Below, one piece after another: positions 40,752 through 52,749 of a DNA stretch of 64,000 bases (position 1 is its first letter; each line of letters opens with the position of its first letter). The stretch lies in assembly GCF_000482785.1 (NCBI RefSeq), contig NZ_AXWS01000013.1:124001-188000 (forward strand), written 5' to 3'. Below the pieces are notes generated by a model. That model was not told the DNA's origin. It saw nothing but the letters and a program-made list of their open reading frames with translations, and made no database searches. The DNA is from Derxia gummosa DSM 723. GTDB taxonomy: Bacteria; Pseudomonadota; Gammaproteobacteria; Burkholderiales; Burkholderiaceae_E. The translations under genes were made by a program, and so were the position numbers.

Positions 40752-41534
40752 TCACGCGTCGAAGAACTGCCCCGGCGCCGCATTGAAATGCCGGCGGAAC
40801 ATCGCGGCGAAGGCGCTCGGGCTGTCGTAGCCGAGCGCGAGCGCCACGTCGATGACCTTGGCGCCGGTCGCGAGCAGCTCCAGCCCGCGCAGCAGCCGCG
40901 CCTGCTGACGCCACTGGCCGAAGGTCATGCCGGTTTCCCTGGCGAACAGGCGCTGGATCGTCTTGACGTCCACGTCGAGCCGGGTGGCCCAGTCGGCCAG
41001 GGTCGAGGCGTCGTCGGGCCGGCGCTGGAGCGCGTCGCAGATCTGCTGCAGGCGCGCATCGGCGGGCATGCGCAGATGCAGCGGCAGCACCGGCAGCGCG
41101 CGCAGCTCGTCGAGGATGAGCCGCATGAGCCGCCCGTCGCGCGAGGCCGGCGCATAGGGCTGGCTCACCTCCATCGCCGCGCGCACCAGTTCGCGCAGCA
41201 GCGGCGCGATGCCGACCGCCTGGGTGCGCGCCGGCAACCTGGGCGCCGCGTCCACGGCGACGAACAGGCTGCGCATGTGGACCTCGCCGATGCAGCGGAT
41301 GGCATGCGTCATGCCTGCCTGCATCCAGATCGCGCGCGTCGGCGGCACGACCCAGCGCCCCGCCTCGGCCTCGACCACCATCACGCCGCGCACCGCGTGG
41401 ATGAGCTGATGCCGCGAATGCGCATGCGGCGCGACGCACCAGCCGGCCGGGTAGTCGGTCTGGCGCGCGGCGACCGGCGACACGGCCGCCTCGATCTCCT
41501 GCAGCGAGGTCGCCAGGGCGGGCGGCGGGCTCAT
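40752..41534 (-). CDS. AraC-family regulator, divergent from fsr
   Basis: 260 residues. N-terminal cupin half (YPAGWCVAPHAHSRHQLIHA, VVPPTRAIWMQAGMTHAIR) and C-terminal double HTH (STLADWATRLDVDVKTIQRL, FARETGMTFGQWRQQARLL, VIDVALALGYDSPSAFAAMF, RRHFNAAPGQFF). This single-cupin AraC type is often found beside the Fsr-type transporter it regulates, as here across a 107-bp promoter region. The ligand is not known. Confidence 0.9.
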   Translation of the reverse strand: MSPPPALATSLQEIEAAVSPVAARQTDYPAGWCVAPHAHSRHQLIHAVRGVMVVEAEAGRWVVPPTRAIWMQAGMTHAIRCIGEVHMRSLFVAVDAAPRLPARTQAVGIAPLLRELVRAAMEVSQPYAPASRDGRLMRLILDELRALPVLPLHLRMPADARLQQICDALQRRPDDASTLADWATRLDVDVKTIQRLFARETGMTFGQWRQQARLLRGLELLATGAKVIDVALALGYDSPSAFAAMFRRHFNAAPGQFFDA

Positions 41535-41641
41535 GGCGCGGATGTCCTTTTCGCGATGGTTGATGGTCGATTGGCGCGAGACAGCCTGCGCCTGCCGCCT
41601 TCATGCTCGCACGTCCCTGTCGTCACCTCGCGAGCTTTCCC

Positions 41642-42868
41642 ATGAGCAAGTCAGCCAGCGCCACGCTCGATGGCGCCGCCCGGCCCGACGGCCGCCCGGC
41701 AGCGTCCGGACCGGCCTTCGGCATCCTCGGCGCCATCAGCGGCGCCCACATGATCAACGACATGATGCAGTCGCTGATCCTGGCCATGTACCCGGTGCTG
41801 AAGGGCAGCTTCGCGCTGAGCTTCGGCCAGATCGGCCTCATCACGCTCACCTACCAGCTCACGGCTTCGCTGCTTCAGCCGCTCGTGGGCCTGTTCACCG
41901 ACCGCCGGCCCCAGCCGCATTCGCTGCCGCTCGGCATGGCCGCGACGCTGACCGGCCTGCTGCTGCTGGCGCTGGCGCCGAGCTTCGAGGTGGTGCTGCT
42001 CGCGGCGGCCTGCGTGGGCCTCGGCTCGTCGGTGTTCCATCCGGAGTCGTCGCGCATCGCGCGGCTCGCGTCGGGCGGGCGGCATGGGCTCGCGCAGTCG
42101 CTGTTCCAGGTGGGCGGCAACACCGGCACGGCGATCGGGCCGCTGCTCGCGGCGGCGGTGATCGTGCCCTTCGGCCAGCGCAGCGTCGCGTGGTTCGGGC
42201 TGGCGGCGCTGCTCGGCATCGCGCTGCTGCTGCGCGTGAGCCGCTGGTATGCGGCCCATCCGGCGGTGGCGAACCGCGCGCGCAAGGCGGCGGCCGTCGC
42301 GCCGCATCCGCCGCGCGTCGTGGCCGGCGCGATCGCGGTGCTGCTGGTGCTGATCTTCTCCAAGTACTTCTACGTCGCGGGGCTGAGCAGCTTCTACACC
42401 TTCTATCTGATCGAGCGCTTCGGGCTGACGGTGCGGGACGCGCAGCTGCATCTGTTCGCCTTCCTGTTCGCGTCGGCGGTCGGCACGGTGGCGGGCGGGC
42501 CGATCGGCGACCGCATCGGGCGCAAGCCGGTCATCTGGGGCTCGATCCTCGGCGTGGCGCCGTTCGCGCTGCTGCTGCCGCATGCGGACCTGTTCTGGAC
42601 CACGGTGCTCACGGTGGTGATCGGCCTCGTGCTGTCGTCGGCGTTCTCGGCCATCCTCGTCTATGCGCAGGAGCTGGTGCCCGGGCGCGTGGGCACGGTG
42701 TCGGGGCTGTTCTTCGGCTTCGCGTTCGGCATGGGCGGGCTCGGCGCTGCCGTGCTCGGCCTGCTGGCCGACCGCACGAGCATCGCCTTCGTGTACCAGG
42801 CGATCGCCTTCCTGCCGCTGCTCGGGCTGGTGGCGGCACTGCTGCCGAAGACGAGGCGCACGGCGTGA
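41642..42868 (+). CDS. fsr: Fosmidomycin-resistance-type MFS transporter
   Basis: 408 residues, twelve helices. Recognisable by HMINDMMQSLILAMYPVLKG near residue 35, FGQIGLITLTYQLTASLLQP, VFHPESSRIARLASGGRHGL, QVGGNTGTAIGPLLAA and KYFYVAGLSSFYTFYLI, all typical of Fsr. It likely exports a toxic small molecule; homologues give fosmidomycin resistance when overexpressed. It is divergently controlled by the AraC protein. The start ATG 41642 lacks a strong ribosome site, but the N-terminal ~25 residues are hydrophilic as in relatives. Confidence 0.88.
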   Translation: MSKSASATLDGAARPDGRPAASGPAFGILGAISGAHMINDMMQSLILAMYPVLKGSFALSFGQIGLITLTYQLTASLLQPLVGLFTDRRPQPHSLPLGMAATLTGLLLLALAPSFEVVLLAAACVGLGSSVFHPESSRIARLASGGRHGLAQSLFQVGGNTGTAIGPLLAAAVIVPFGQRSVAWFGLAALLGIALLLRVSRWYAAHPAVANRARKAAAVAPHPPRVVAGAIAVLLVLIFSKYFYVAGLSSFYTFYLIERFGLTVRDAQLHLFAFLFASAVGTVAGGPIGDRIGRKPVIWGSILGVAPFALLLPHADLFWTTVLTVVIGLVLSSAFSAILVYAQELVPGRVGTVSGLFFGFAFGMGGLGAAVLGLLADRTSIAFVYQAIAFLPLLGLVAALLPKTRRTA

Positions 42869-42893
42869 GTGCGCCAGCCGGCGCGGCCCGCCT

Positions 42894-44942
42894 TCAGGCG
42901 CCGCCGGCCTGCGCGCCGGCGCGTGGCGGCAGCCAGCGCAGCAGCGTCTCGTAGAGCTCCAGCGCATCGACGGGCTTCGAGAGATAGCCGTTCATGCCGG
43001 CCGCGAGGCAGCACCGGCGGTCTTCGTCGAAGGCATTGGCGGTCATCGCGATGATGGGCAGCCCGTCCGCGCCGTCGAGGGCGCGGATTTCGCGCGTCGC
43101 GCCGAGCCCGTCGAGCACCGGCATCTGCATGTCCATGAGCACGAGCGCGTAGTCGCCGGCGGCAACGCGGGCGACCGCCTCGCGCCCGTCGGCCGCGACA
43201 TCGACCGCCAGCCCGACCGCGCCGAGCTGGGCGAGCGCCACATGCACATTGACCGGGTTGTCCTCCGCAAGCAGCACGCGCGCGCCCGCGTGCCGGGCGC
43301 GCAGCAGCGCCGCCGCGCGTGCCGCCGGGTCGTCGTCGGCTTCGGCGCGGGCCGGCGGCATGCCGCGCGGCAGCCGGGTCGTGAACCAGAAGCAGCTGCC
43401 GGCGCCGGGCGTGCTGCGCGCGCCGGCGTCGCCACCCATGAGCCGGGCGAGCCGCCGCGTGATGCTCAGGCCGAGGCCGGTGCCGCCGTGGCGGCGCGTC
43501 GTCGAGGCATCGGCCTGCTCGAAGGGCTCGAACAGCCGCGCGAGCTGCGCCGGATCGATGCCGCAGCCCGTGTCCTCCACCTCGAAGCGCACCTGCACGC
43601 CGTCGGCGTCCTCGTCGAGGCGGCGCGCGCGCAGCACGATCCGGCCGGCCGACGTGAAGCGCACCGCGTTGCCCGCGTAGTTGAGCAGCGCCTGGCGCAC
43701 GCGAGTCTGGTCGCCGCGCAGCCAGCAGGGCGTGGCGTCGGTCTCGATGGCGAGCGCGAGGCCCTTGTCCTGCGCGTCCTGGGCAATGAGGTCGCGCACT
43801 TCCTCCAGCACGGCGCGCACGTCGAAGTCCACCGTGTCGAGTTCGAGCCGGCCGGCCTCGATCTTCGACAGGTCGAGGATGTTGTTGACGATCGCGAGCA
43901 GGTGGCGCGCGGCCGAATCGATGTGCGCCAGATGCTCGGGCGCCTGGGTGTCGTCGGGCCGGGCGCGCACGAGGCGCACGAGGCCGATGACGGCGCTCAG
44001 CGGCGTGCGGATCTCGTGGGTCATGTTGGCGAGGAATTCACCCTTGGCACGCGCCGCCGCCTCGGCCTGGGCGGTGCGCTCGCGCACGCGCACCTCCAGT
44101 TCGTCGCGCTGGTGGTGGACCTGGTCGAGCAGCTCGCGCAGGTCGTGCACGTCGGTATTGACGCCAAACCAGCCCAGCACCCGGCCCCGGGCATCGACGA
44201 GCCGGGCGCCGCGCATGTCGAACCAGCGCCAGCCGCCGCCGTGCCCGCGCAGGCGGGCCTCGCCGTGGAAGTCGCGGCCCGAGCGCACGGCGCCACGCCA
44301 GGCGCTCATGAGCGTGTCGCGGTCGTCGGGATGGACCACGTCGAGCCAGCCGAAATCGAGCTGGCCCGCCTCCGGCACGCCCGTGTAATGCGCCCACTGC
44401 TCGCTGACCCAGTCGCAGCGGCCGTCCGGCGTGCAGGTCCAGAACAGCTGGGGCAGGGTCTCGACCACATGGCGCAGGCGCGTCTCGCTGTTGGCGAGCG
44501 CCTGCGCCTGGGCGGCCGCGAGCCGGCGCTGGCGCCGCATCGCGTCGACGAGCGCGCACAGCAGCAGGCACAGCAGGATGAGCAGGCCGACATCGAGCCG
44601 GTCGGCGCGCACGTAGTCGCCGACCGCGTCGGGGCCGAGGTCGAGCCGCAGCGCGAGGCCGGCGGCGACGACCATCGTCGCGAACATGCCGGGCCAGAGC
44701 CCGCCGACCGCCGCCGCGACCGCGGCCGGCACGACGAACAGCACCAGCAGCGGCCGGTGCCCGAAGCTGATCCCGATCCGGTCGCGCAGCGCGAACACGC
44801 CCATGCCGAGCGCGAAGGCAAGCAGCCAGGCAAGCACGCCCACGGCGGCGCGGCGCCACGGCGGACGGCGCCATGCCGCCCGCGCGCGCCTCGCCACGCG
44901 GCGCAGGAAGATGGCGGACACATGTGGCAGCACCAACGGCAT
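42894..44942 (-). CDS. DUF4118 hybrid sensor histidine kinase with receiver
   Basis: 682 residues. The N-terminus has four close helices (about 30-150) of the KdpD-type DUF4118 fold. A PAS domain follows ([28 protein letters not shown], then [14 protein letters not shown]). A coiled coil leads to HisKA ([20 protein letters not shown]), HATPase ([23 protein letters not shown]) and a receiver ([34 protein letters not shown]). No HPt is present and no response regulator adjacent. It is divergent from the kdp operon. Its KdpD-like membrane part invites a link to potassium or osmotic sensing, but that is speculation. A 7-bp inverted repeat lies just before its start. Confidence 0.9.
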   Translation of the reverse strand: MPLVLPHVSAIFLRRVARRARAAWRRPPWRRAAVGVLAWLLAFALGMGVFALRDRIGISFGHRPLLVLFVVPAAVAAAVGGLWPGMFATMVVAAGLALRLDLGPDAVGDYVRADRLDVGLLILLCLLLCALVDAMRRQRRLAAAQAQALANSETRLRHVVETLPQLFWTCTPDGRCDWVSEQWAHYTGVPEAGQLDFGWLDVVHPDDRDTLMSAWRGAVRSGRDFHGEARLRGHGGGWRWFDMRGARLVDARGRVLGWFGVNTDVHDLRELLDQVHHQRDELEVRVRERTAQAEAAARAKGEFLANMTHEIRTPLSAVIGLVRLVRARPDDTQAPEHLAHIDSAARHLLAIVNNILDLSKIEAGRLELDTVDFDVRAVLEEVRDLIAQDAQDKGLALAIETDATPCWLRGDQTRVRQALLNYAGNAVRFTSAGRIVLRARRLDEDADGVQVRFEVEDTGCGIDPAQLARLFEPFEQADASTTRRHGGTGLGLSITRRLARLMGGDAGARSTPGAGSCFWFTTRLPRGMPPARAEADDDPAARAAALLRARHAGARVLLAEDNPVNVHVALAQLGAVGLAVDVAADGREAVARVAAGDYALVLMDMQMPVLDGLGATREIRALDGADGLPIIAMTANAFDEDRRCCLAAGMNGYLSKPVDALELYETLLRWLPPRAGAQAGGA

Positions 44943-44950
44943 GACGGTTT

Positions 44951-44969
44951 TCCTGAAGCCGGTTCAGGA
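44951..44969. promoter_or_regulatory. Perfect inverted repeat before the hybrid kinase
   Basis: TCCTGAA-GCCGG-TTCAGGA, 9-27 bp upstream of the kinase start on the minus strand. It would form a hairpin over the ribosome-site area or act as an operator. Confidence 0.45.
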
Positions 44970-45036
44970 CGCCAGAGTGAACCTCGGCCGCCAGCGACAG
45001 GTGGCGTTACGCACGGCACCGACGCACCACTCCCAA

Positions 45037-45074
45037 TCTTGACGCTTTCTTGATGCCCGCCGCCCCAGTCTTGT
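45037..45074 (+). promoter_or_regulatory. Candidate KdpE half-sites before kdp
   Basis: TCTTGA (45037-45042), TCTTGA (45048-45053) and TCTTGT (45069-45074): same-face spacing of 11 and 21 bp, as for OmpR-type regulators, 58-95 bp before the first kdp-operon codon. The sequence itself is not a known KdpE site. Confidence 0.4.
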
Positions 45075-45131
45075 CGCCGGCCTGACGCGCCGCTTCCTAG
45101 CATCGCCTCGTCCCCATCACGAGGAGAGGCA

Positions 45132-45236
45132 ATGGACGTTTTCTGGCTGACCGGCGCGGCGCTGCTCTGGCTCGCCACCCTGGGCCTGGCGCGGCTGTGC
45201 GCCTGGCTCGAATCCCCCGCGCGGGGCCGGCCATGA
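45132..45236 (+). CDS. 34-residue membrane peptide leading the kdp operon
   Basis: 34 residues from ATG 45132 (GAGGAGAGG ribosome site): a single helix (WLTGAALLWLATLGLARLCA) with an acidic N-end and a basic C-end (ESPARGRP). Its TGA overlaps the kdpF ATG (ATGA), so it is translated with kdpF. Not KdpF itself, which follows. Similar tiny ORFs occur before kdpF in other proteobacterial operons as I recall. It may be an extra small subunit or a translational leader. Confidence 0.65.
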   Translation: MDVFWLTGAALLWLATLGLARLCAWLESPARGRP

Positions 45237-45328
45237 GCGCCGGCCTCATCGCATTCGCCGGTGTGATCGCCGGCGGGCTGCTCGCCTATCTCGTCATCGC
45301 GCTGCTGCGCGCGGAGGACTTCTCATGA
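45233..45328 (+). CDS. kdpF: Potassium-transporting ATPase subunit KdpF
   Basis: 31 residues: one TM helix (LIAFAGVIAGGLLAYLVIAL) ending in the KdpF tail RAEDFS. It overlaps the upstream peptide (ATGA at 45233) and kdpA (ATGA at 45325). KdpF stabilises the KdpFABC complex in the inner membrane. Too short for usual gene finders; the size, helix, tail and position make the call firm. Confidence 0.9.
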   Translation: MSAGLIAFAGVIAGGLLAYLVIALLRAEDFS

Positions 45329-47043
45329 CCTCCGCCGCCTGGATGCTGCTGCTCGTCTATCTCGGGCTGCTGCTCGCCGTCGCGCTGCCGCTCGCGCGCT
45401 GGATCGACGCGGTGATGGACGGCCGCGTCGCCCCGCTGCGGCGCGCCGAGGCGCCGCTGTGGCGCCTGCTCGGCACCGACCCCGCCGCGACGATGGACTG
45501 GCGCGGCTACGCGCTCGGCCTGCTGCTGTTCAACGGCCTCGGCGTGCTCGCGCTGTACGCGCTGCAACGCTTACAGGGCGGGCTGCCGCTCAATCCGGCC
45601 GGCCTCGGCGCGGTCGCGCCCGATTCGGCCTTCGATACCGCCGTCAGCTTCGTCACCAACACCGACTGGCAGGGCTACGCGGGCGAGACGACGATGAGCC
45701 ATCTCACCCAGATGCTCGGCCTCGCGGTGCAGAACTTCCTCTCGGCCGCGACCGGCATCGCCGTGGCGATGGCGCTGATGCGCGGCTTCGCGGGCCATGA
45801 GGCGCGCGGCATCGGCAATGTGTGGGTGGACCTCGCGCGCGCGACGCTCTGGCTGCTGCTGCCGTTGAGCGCCGTGCTGGCGCTGGCCTTCGTCGCCTGT
45901 GGCGTCGTGCAAACCCTTGCAGGCCCGCTCGACCTCGTCACGCTCGAAGGCGCGAGGCAGAGCGTCGCGCTCGGGCCGGTCGCGTCCCAGCTCGCGATCA
46001 AGCTGCTCGGCACCAACGGCGGCGGCTTCTTCAACGCCAACTCGGCTCATCCCTTCGAGAACCCAACGGCCACGAGCAACCTGCTCCAGATGCTCGCCAT
46101 CCTCGCGATCCCGACCGCGCTCTGCTTCGTGTTCGGCCGCCAGGTGCGCGACGCGCGCCAGGGCTGGGCGGTGCTCGCGGCGATGACGCTGCTGTTCGTC
46201 GCGGGCGCGGTGGCGGCGATGGCGCTGGAACAGCAGGCGAATCCGGCGCTCGCCGGCCTCGGCCTCGACAGCGCCGCGAGCGCGCTCCAGCCCGGCGGCA
46301 ACATGGAAGGCAAGGAGGCGCGCTTCGGCATCGCGGCGTCGGGGCTGTTCGCGGCCATCACCACGGCCGCGTCCTGCGGCGCGGTGAACGCGATGCACGA
46401 CTCCTTCACCGCGCTCGGCGGCGCGGTGCCGCTGGTGCTGATCCAGCTCGGCGAGGTGGCCTTCGGCGGCGTGGGCTCGGGGCTGTACGGGATGCTCGTG
46501 TTCGCGGTCACGGCGGTGTTCATCGCCGGCCTCATGGTCGGCCGCACGCCCGAATACCTCGGCAAGAAGATCGGCCCGCCCGAGATGAAGCTGGTCGCGC
46601 TCGCCATCCTCGTCACGCCGCTGCTGGTGCTCGGCGGCACGGCGGCGGCGGTGCTGGCCGAGGACGGCCGCGCGGGCGTGCTCAACCCGGGCGCCCACGG
46701 TTTCAGCGAGCTGCTGTACGCGCTGAGTTCGGCCGCCAACAACAACGGCAGCGCCTTCGCCGGGCTGTCAGCCAATACGCCGTTCTGGAACGGGCTGCTC
46801 GGCGTGGCGATGTGGTTCGGCCGCTTCGGCGTGATCGTGCCTGTGCTGGCCCTGGCCGGCGCGCTCGCGCGCGGCAAGCGGCTCGCGGTCACGGCCGGCA
46901 GCCTGCCGACCCACGGGCCGCTGTTCGTCGGGCTGCTGGTGGGCATCGTGCTGCTGGTGGGCCTGCTCAACTACGTGCCGGCGCTGGCGCTCGGGCCGGT
47001 GGCCGAGCAGCTGTCGGCCGTGCCGGCGGGAGGCGCGCGATGA
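45325..47043 (+). CDS. kdpA: Potassium-transporting ATPase subunit A
   Basis: 572 residues, full length. A superfamily-of-K-transporters fold with four pore loops: [49 protein letters not shown] and [13 protein letters not shown], which line the K+ selectivity filter. It overlaps kdpF by 4 bp, and kdpB follows after 67 bp. Palindrome copy 13 (45908-45921) lies in it as VVQTLAG. It binds and conducts K+ for the high-affinity pump under potassium limitation. Confidence 0.97.
   Translation: MTSAAWMLLLVYLGLLLAVALPLARWIDAVMDGRVAPLRRAEAPLWRLLGTDPAATMDWRGYALGLLLFNGLGVLALYALQRLQGGLPLNPAGLGAVAPDSAFDTAVSFVTNTDWQGYAGETTMSHLTQMLGLAVQNFLSAATGIAVAMALMRGFAGHEARGIGNVWVDLARATLWLLLPLSAVLALAFVACGVVQTLAGPLDLVTLEGARQSVALGPVASQLAIKLLGTNGGGFFNANSAHPFENPTATSNLLQMLAILAIPTALCFVFGRQVRDARQGWAVLAAMTLLFVAGAVAAMALEQQANPALAGLGLDSAASALQPGGNMEGKEARFGIAASGLFAAITTAASCGAVNAMHDSFTALGGAVPLVLIQLGEVAFGGVGSGLYGMLVFAVTAVFIAGLMVGRTPEYLGKKIGPPEMKLVALAILVTPLLVLGGTAAAVLAEDGRAGVLNPGAHGFSELLYALSSAANNNGSAFAGLSANTPFWNGLLGVAMWFGRFGVIVPVLALAGALARGKRLAVTAGSLPTHGPLFVGLLVGIVLLVGLLNYVPALALGPVAEQLSAVPAGGAR
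45908..45921. repeat. 14-bp dispersed palindrome, copy 13
   Basis: TGCAAACCCTTGCA in kdpA codons GTG CAA ACC CTT GCA (VQTLA). Confidence 0.65.
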
Positions 47044-47110
47044 AGCTCGCAACGCTCGCGGCCTGCCCGCGCCGGCCCCGCCCCGTCACATCCCTTCAAG
47101 GAGGCCGGTC

Positions 47111-49174
<2,064 letters not shown>

Positions 49175-49193
49175 CGCGCGCAAGGAGAACGAC

Positions 49194-49928
49194 ATGGACC
49201 AACCGCACTCCGCCCTCGGCCACGGCCTCGCCGCCGCTGCCGCGCGCGACTTCCCGGCCGGCGCGACCGCGCCCGCGTCGCTGCTCGCGCAACTGCGCCC
49301 GGCGCTGCTGCTGTTCGCGCTGCTGTTAGCCGTCACCGGCCTGGCCTATCCGCTCGGTGTGACAGCGCTTGCACAGGCGCTGTTCCCCGCGCAGGCCAAC
49401 GGCAGCCTCGTCGAGCGCGACGGGCGCGTGGTCGGCTCGGCGCTGATCGGCCAGGGCTTCGCCGACGCTCGGCATTTCGCGGGGCGGCCGTCGGCGACAT
49501 CGCCCGAGCCGTGGAACGCCAGCGGCTCGGGCGGCAGCAATCTCGGCCCCGGCAACCCGGCGCTGACCGACGCGGTGCGCGCCCGCGTCGCGGCGCTGCG
49601 CGCGCTCGATCCGGGCAACACCGCGCCGGTGCCGGTCGATCTCGTGACCGCGTCGGCGAGCGGCCTCGACCCGCACATCAGCCGCGCCGCCGCCGACTGG
49701 CAGGCGGCCCGCGTCGCGCGCGCCACCGGCCTGCCCGAGGCCCGCGTGCGCGAGCTGATCGTTGCCCACACCGAGGACCGGCTCGCCGGCTGGCTCGGCG
49801 AACCGCGCGTGAACGTGCTCGCGCTCAATCTCGCGCTCGACGCGGCGCTGCAGGCGGCGCCACGCGACCGGGCGCCGACCGCGCCGCCCGCCACGCCGTC
49901 CGACGCAACCCCGCCCGCCGCGCGATGA
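49194..49928 (+). CDS. kdpC: Potassium-transporting ATPase subunit C
   Basis: 244 residues, about 45 longer than E. coli KdpC owing to an Ala-rich N-terminus and a Pro/Thr-rich tail. One TM helix (about 35-58, [20 protein letters not shown]). Periplasmic part: [27 protein letters not shown]-like [50 protein letters not shown] and the [10 protein letters not shown] end. It stabilises the KdpAB complex. Palindrome copy 15 (49360-49373) encodes VTALAQ in the TM-end region. Confidence 0.95.
   Translation: MDQPHSALGHGLAAAAARDFPAGATAPASLLAQLRPALLLFALLLAVTGLAYPLGVTALAQALFPAQANGSLVERDGRVVGSALIGQGFADARHFAGRPSATSPEPWNASGSGGSNLGPGNPALTDAVRARVAALRALDPGNTAPVPVDLVTASASGLDPHISRAAADWQAARVARATGLPEARVRELIVAHTEDRLAGWLGEPRVNVLALNLALDAALQAAPRDRAPTAPPATPSDATPPAAR
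49360..49373. repeat. 14-bp dispersed palindrome, copy 15
   Basis: TGACAGCGCTTGCA in kdpC codons GTG ACA GCG CTT GCA (VTALA). Confidence 0.75.
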
Positions 49929-49938
49929 TCCCGCCGCG

Positions 49939-52749
49939 ATGACCTCCGACACCCGCCCCGACCCCGAGCGCCTGCTCGCCGACCTGCGCGCCGACGCCAG
50001 CCGCGCCGCGCGTGGCCGGCTGCGCATCTTCTTCGGCGCGTCGGCGGGCGTCGGCAAGACCTGCGCGATGCTCGTCGCGGCGCGCGCCGCGCTCGACGCG
50101 GGCCGGCCCGTCGTCACCGGCATCATCGAGACCCACGGCCGCGCCGACACCGCCGCCCTCGCCGCCGCACTGCCGCAACTCCCGCGCCGCGCCGTCCTCC
50201 ACCAGGGCCATGCGCTCGACGACTTCGACCTCGACGCCGCGCTCGCCTTCGGCGCCACGCATGCCGGCGCCCTCGTGCTGCTCGACGAATTCGCGCACAG
50301 CAACGCGCCCGGCGCGCGCCATCCCAAGCGCTGGCAGGACGCCGACGAACTGCTCGCCGCCGGCATCGACGTGTGGACCACGCTCAACGTCCAGCATCTC
50401 GACAGCCTCAACGACATCGTCGGCGGCATCACCGGCGTGCGCGTGCGCGAGACCTTGCCCGACCGCGTGTTCGACGGCGCCGACGAGGTGGTGATGGTCG
50501 ATCTGCCGCCCGACGAGCTGCTCGCGCGGCTCAAGGCCGGCAAGGTCTATCTCGGCGAGCAGGCCGGGCAGGCGGCGGCCCACTTCTTCCGCAAGGGCAA
50601 CCTGCTCGCGCTGCGCGAACTGGCGCTGCGCCGCGCCGCCGATCGCGTCGATGGCGAGATGCAGGCCTGGCGCCGGCGCAGCCCGGCCGCGCCGGTCTGG
50701 CCCAACCGCGAATCGCTGCTCGCCTGCGTCGGCGCCGACGGCGCGGCGGAGAAGGTCGTGCGCAGCGCGGCGCGGCTCGCGGGCCAGCTCGGCATCGCCT
50801 GGCATGCGCTGCATGTGGACACGCGCGGCGACGGCGCGCCCGAGGCCGCCCTGCGCGCGCTGCGTCTCGCCGAGCAGCTCGGCGCGACCACGGCGGTGAT
50901 CGGCGCGCGCCAGGTCGGCCCGGCGCTCGTCGCCCATGCGCGCGAGCACAACCTGGCGCGGCTGCTCATCGGCCGGCCCGGCGCGCGCGCATGGTGGCGC
51001 CGGCTCGGCCGCGCGCCGACCGTGCTCGCCATCGCGCGGCTCGCGCCCGATCTCGACCTGCTCGAAGTCGCCGCCGCGCCGCCGGCCACCGCGCGCGCCG
51101 AGCCGCCCGCGCCGCTGCTGCCGGCCGGCGCGCGCCACTGGCGCGGCCATGCGATCGCGGTCGCCGCCTGCGCCGCCGTCGCCGTCGTGGCGATGCCGCT
51201 CGTGGGCGTGCTGGAGCTGACCAACATCGTCATGCTGTTCCTGCTGGCGCAGATCGGCGTCGCGCTCACCCAGGGGCGGGCGTCGGCGGTGGTCGCGGCC
51301 TTCGTGGGCGTGGCGCTGTTCGACTTCTTCTTCGTGCCGCCGCGCTTCACCTTCGCCGTCACCGACGCGCAATACCTGCTCACCTTCACGGTGATGCTCG
51401 CGGTCGGCCTCGTGATCGGCCAGCTCACCGCCGGCCTCAAGGCCGAAGCCCAGGCCGCGCGCGAACGCGAGCGCCGCGTGCGCCGGCTGTACGAGATGGC
51501 GCGCGAACTGTCGGCCGCGCTGCTGCCGGCCCAGGTGGCCGAGATCGGCGCGCGCTTCATCAGCGCCGAGTTCGACGCGCCGAGCGCCCTGCTCGCGCTC
51601 GACGAGCGCGACCGGCTCGCGCCCCTGCCCGGCGCTGCCGTCGAGGTCGATGCCGGCCTCGCGCGCTGGGCCTTCGACCACGCCAGCCCCGCCGGACGCG
51701 GCACCGACACCCTGCCCGCCAGCACCTGCCTCGTGCTGCCGCTCGCCGCGCCGATGCGCACGCGCGGCGTGCTCGCCATCGCGCTCGCCGCCGACGCCGG
51801 CCCCGAGCAGCGCCGCCTGCTCGACCTCTGCGCCTCGCTGCTCGCGATCTCGCTCGAACGCATCCACTACATCGACGTGGCCCAGGCCGCGACCGTGCAG
51901 ATGGAATCCGAGCGCCTGCGCAACGCCCTGCTCGGCGCGATCTCGCATGACCTGCGCACGCCACTCGCCGGCCTCGTCGGCCTGGCCGACACGCTCGCGC
52001 TCGCCCGCCCGCCGCTGCCCGACGAGGCCGCGCGCACCGCCGCCGCGATGCGCGAGACCGCGCTGCGCATGAGCGCCCTCGTCACCAACCTGCTCGACAT
52101 GGCGCGGCTGGAATCGGGCGCGGTCACGCCGCGCCGTGCCTGGCTGCCGCTCGACGAACCGGTCGGCGGCGCGCTCGCGGCCTGCGCCGGCGTGCTCGCG
52201 GGCCGGCCCGTCGCCACCGACCTGCCGGCCGAACTGCCGCTGCTGCATCTCGACGCCGTGCTGTTCGAGCGCGTGCTCGTCAACCTGCTGGAGAACGCCG
52301 CCAAGTACACGCCGCCGGGCACGGCGCTGCGGATCGCGGCGCGGCTGGCCGACGGCGCGGCGGGCGACGGCGACGCCGGGCGCGGACGCGCCGATGCCGG
52401 CGCCGTGCAGCTCACCATCGACGACGACGGCCCCGGCCTGCCGCCCGGCCGCGAGGAGGCGCTGTTCGAGAAGTTCGCGCGCGGCGAGCGCGAGAGCGCC
52501 ACGCCCGGCGTCGGTCTCGGCCTCGCGATCTGCCGCGCCATCGTCGCGGCCCACGGCGGCACGATCCGCGCGGAGAATCGCGCGGGCGGCGGCGCGCGCT
52601 TCACGATCACGCTGCCGCGCGGCACGCCGCCGGCCGACGACGGCAGCGCGCTCGCGATCGCCGACGCTGGCCCGGACGAGGCCCACGCCGACGCCGCCAC
52701 GCCGGCCGCCCGCGCCACCCCCGCCCCCGACCACCCCGCCACCCCATGA
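49939..52749 (+). CDS. kdpD: Sensor histidine kinase KdpD
   Basis: 936 residues. N-terminal KdpD domain with Walker A GASAGVGKT (33-41; Ser where most have Pro) and VLLDEFAHSNAPGARHPKRW; a universal-stress-like domain (SLLACVGADGAAEKVVRSAA); four TM helices (about 405-500); a GAF-like part. HisKA has His670 (AISHDLRTPLAGLVGLA), then HATPase (NLLENAAKYTP, DDDGPGLPPG, GVGLGLAICRAI). The C-terminus has a 50-residue Ala/Pro/Asp tail. It overlaps kdpE by 4 bp. It senses K+ or osmotic state and phosphorylates KdpE. Confidence 0.96.
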   Translation: MTSDTRPDPERLLADLRADASRAARGRLRIFFGASAGVGKTCAMLVAARAALDAGRPVVTGIIETHGRADTAALAAALPQLPRRAVLHQGHALDDFDLDAALAFGATHAGALVLLDEFAHSNAPGARHPKRWQDADELLAAGIDVWTTLNVQHLDSLNDIVGGITGVRVRETLPDRVFDGADEVVMVDLPPDELLARLKAGKVYLGEQAGQAAAHFFRKGNLLALRELALRRAADRVDGEMQAWRRRSPAAPVWPNRESLLACVGADGAAEKVVRSAARLAGQLGIAWHALHVDTRGDGAPEAALRALRLAEQLGATTAVIGARQVGPALVAHAREHNLARLLIGRPGARAWWRRLGRAPTVLAIARLAPDLDLLEVAAAPPATARAEPPAPLLPAGARHWRGHAIAVAACAAVAVVAMPLVGVLELTNIVMLFLLAQIGVALTQGRASAVVAAFVGVALFDFFFVPPRFTFAVTDAQYLLTFTVMLAVGLVIGQLTAGLKAEAQAARERERRVRRLYEMARELSAALLPAQVAEIGARFISAEFDAPSALLALDERDRLAPLPGAAVEVDAGLARWAFDHASPAGRGTDTLPASTCLVLPLAAPMRTRGVLAIALAADAGPEQRRLLDLCASLLAISLERIHYIDVAQAATVQMESERLRNALLGAISHDLRTPLAGLVGLADTLALARPPLPDEAARTAAAMRETALRMSALVTNLLDMARLESGAVTPRRAWLPLDEPVGGALAACAGVLAGRPVATDLPAELPLLHLDAVLFERVLVNLLENAAKYTPPGTALRIAARLADGAAGDGDAGRGRADAGAVQLTIDDDGPGLPPGREEALFEKFARGERESATPGVGLGLAICRAIVAAHGGTIRAENRAGGGARFTITLPRGTPPADDGSALAIADAGPDEAHADAATPAARATPAPDHPATP

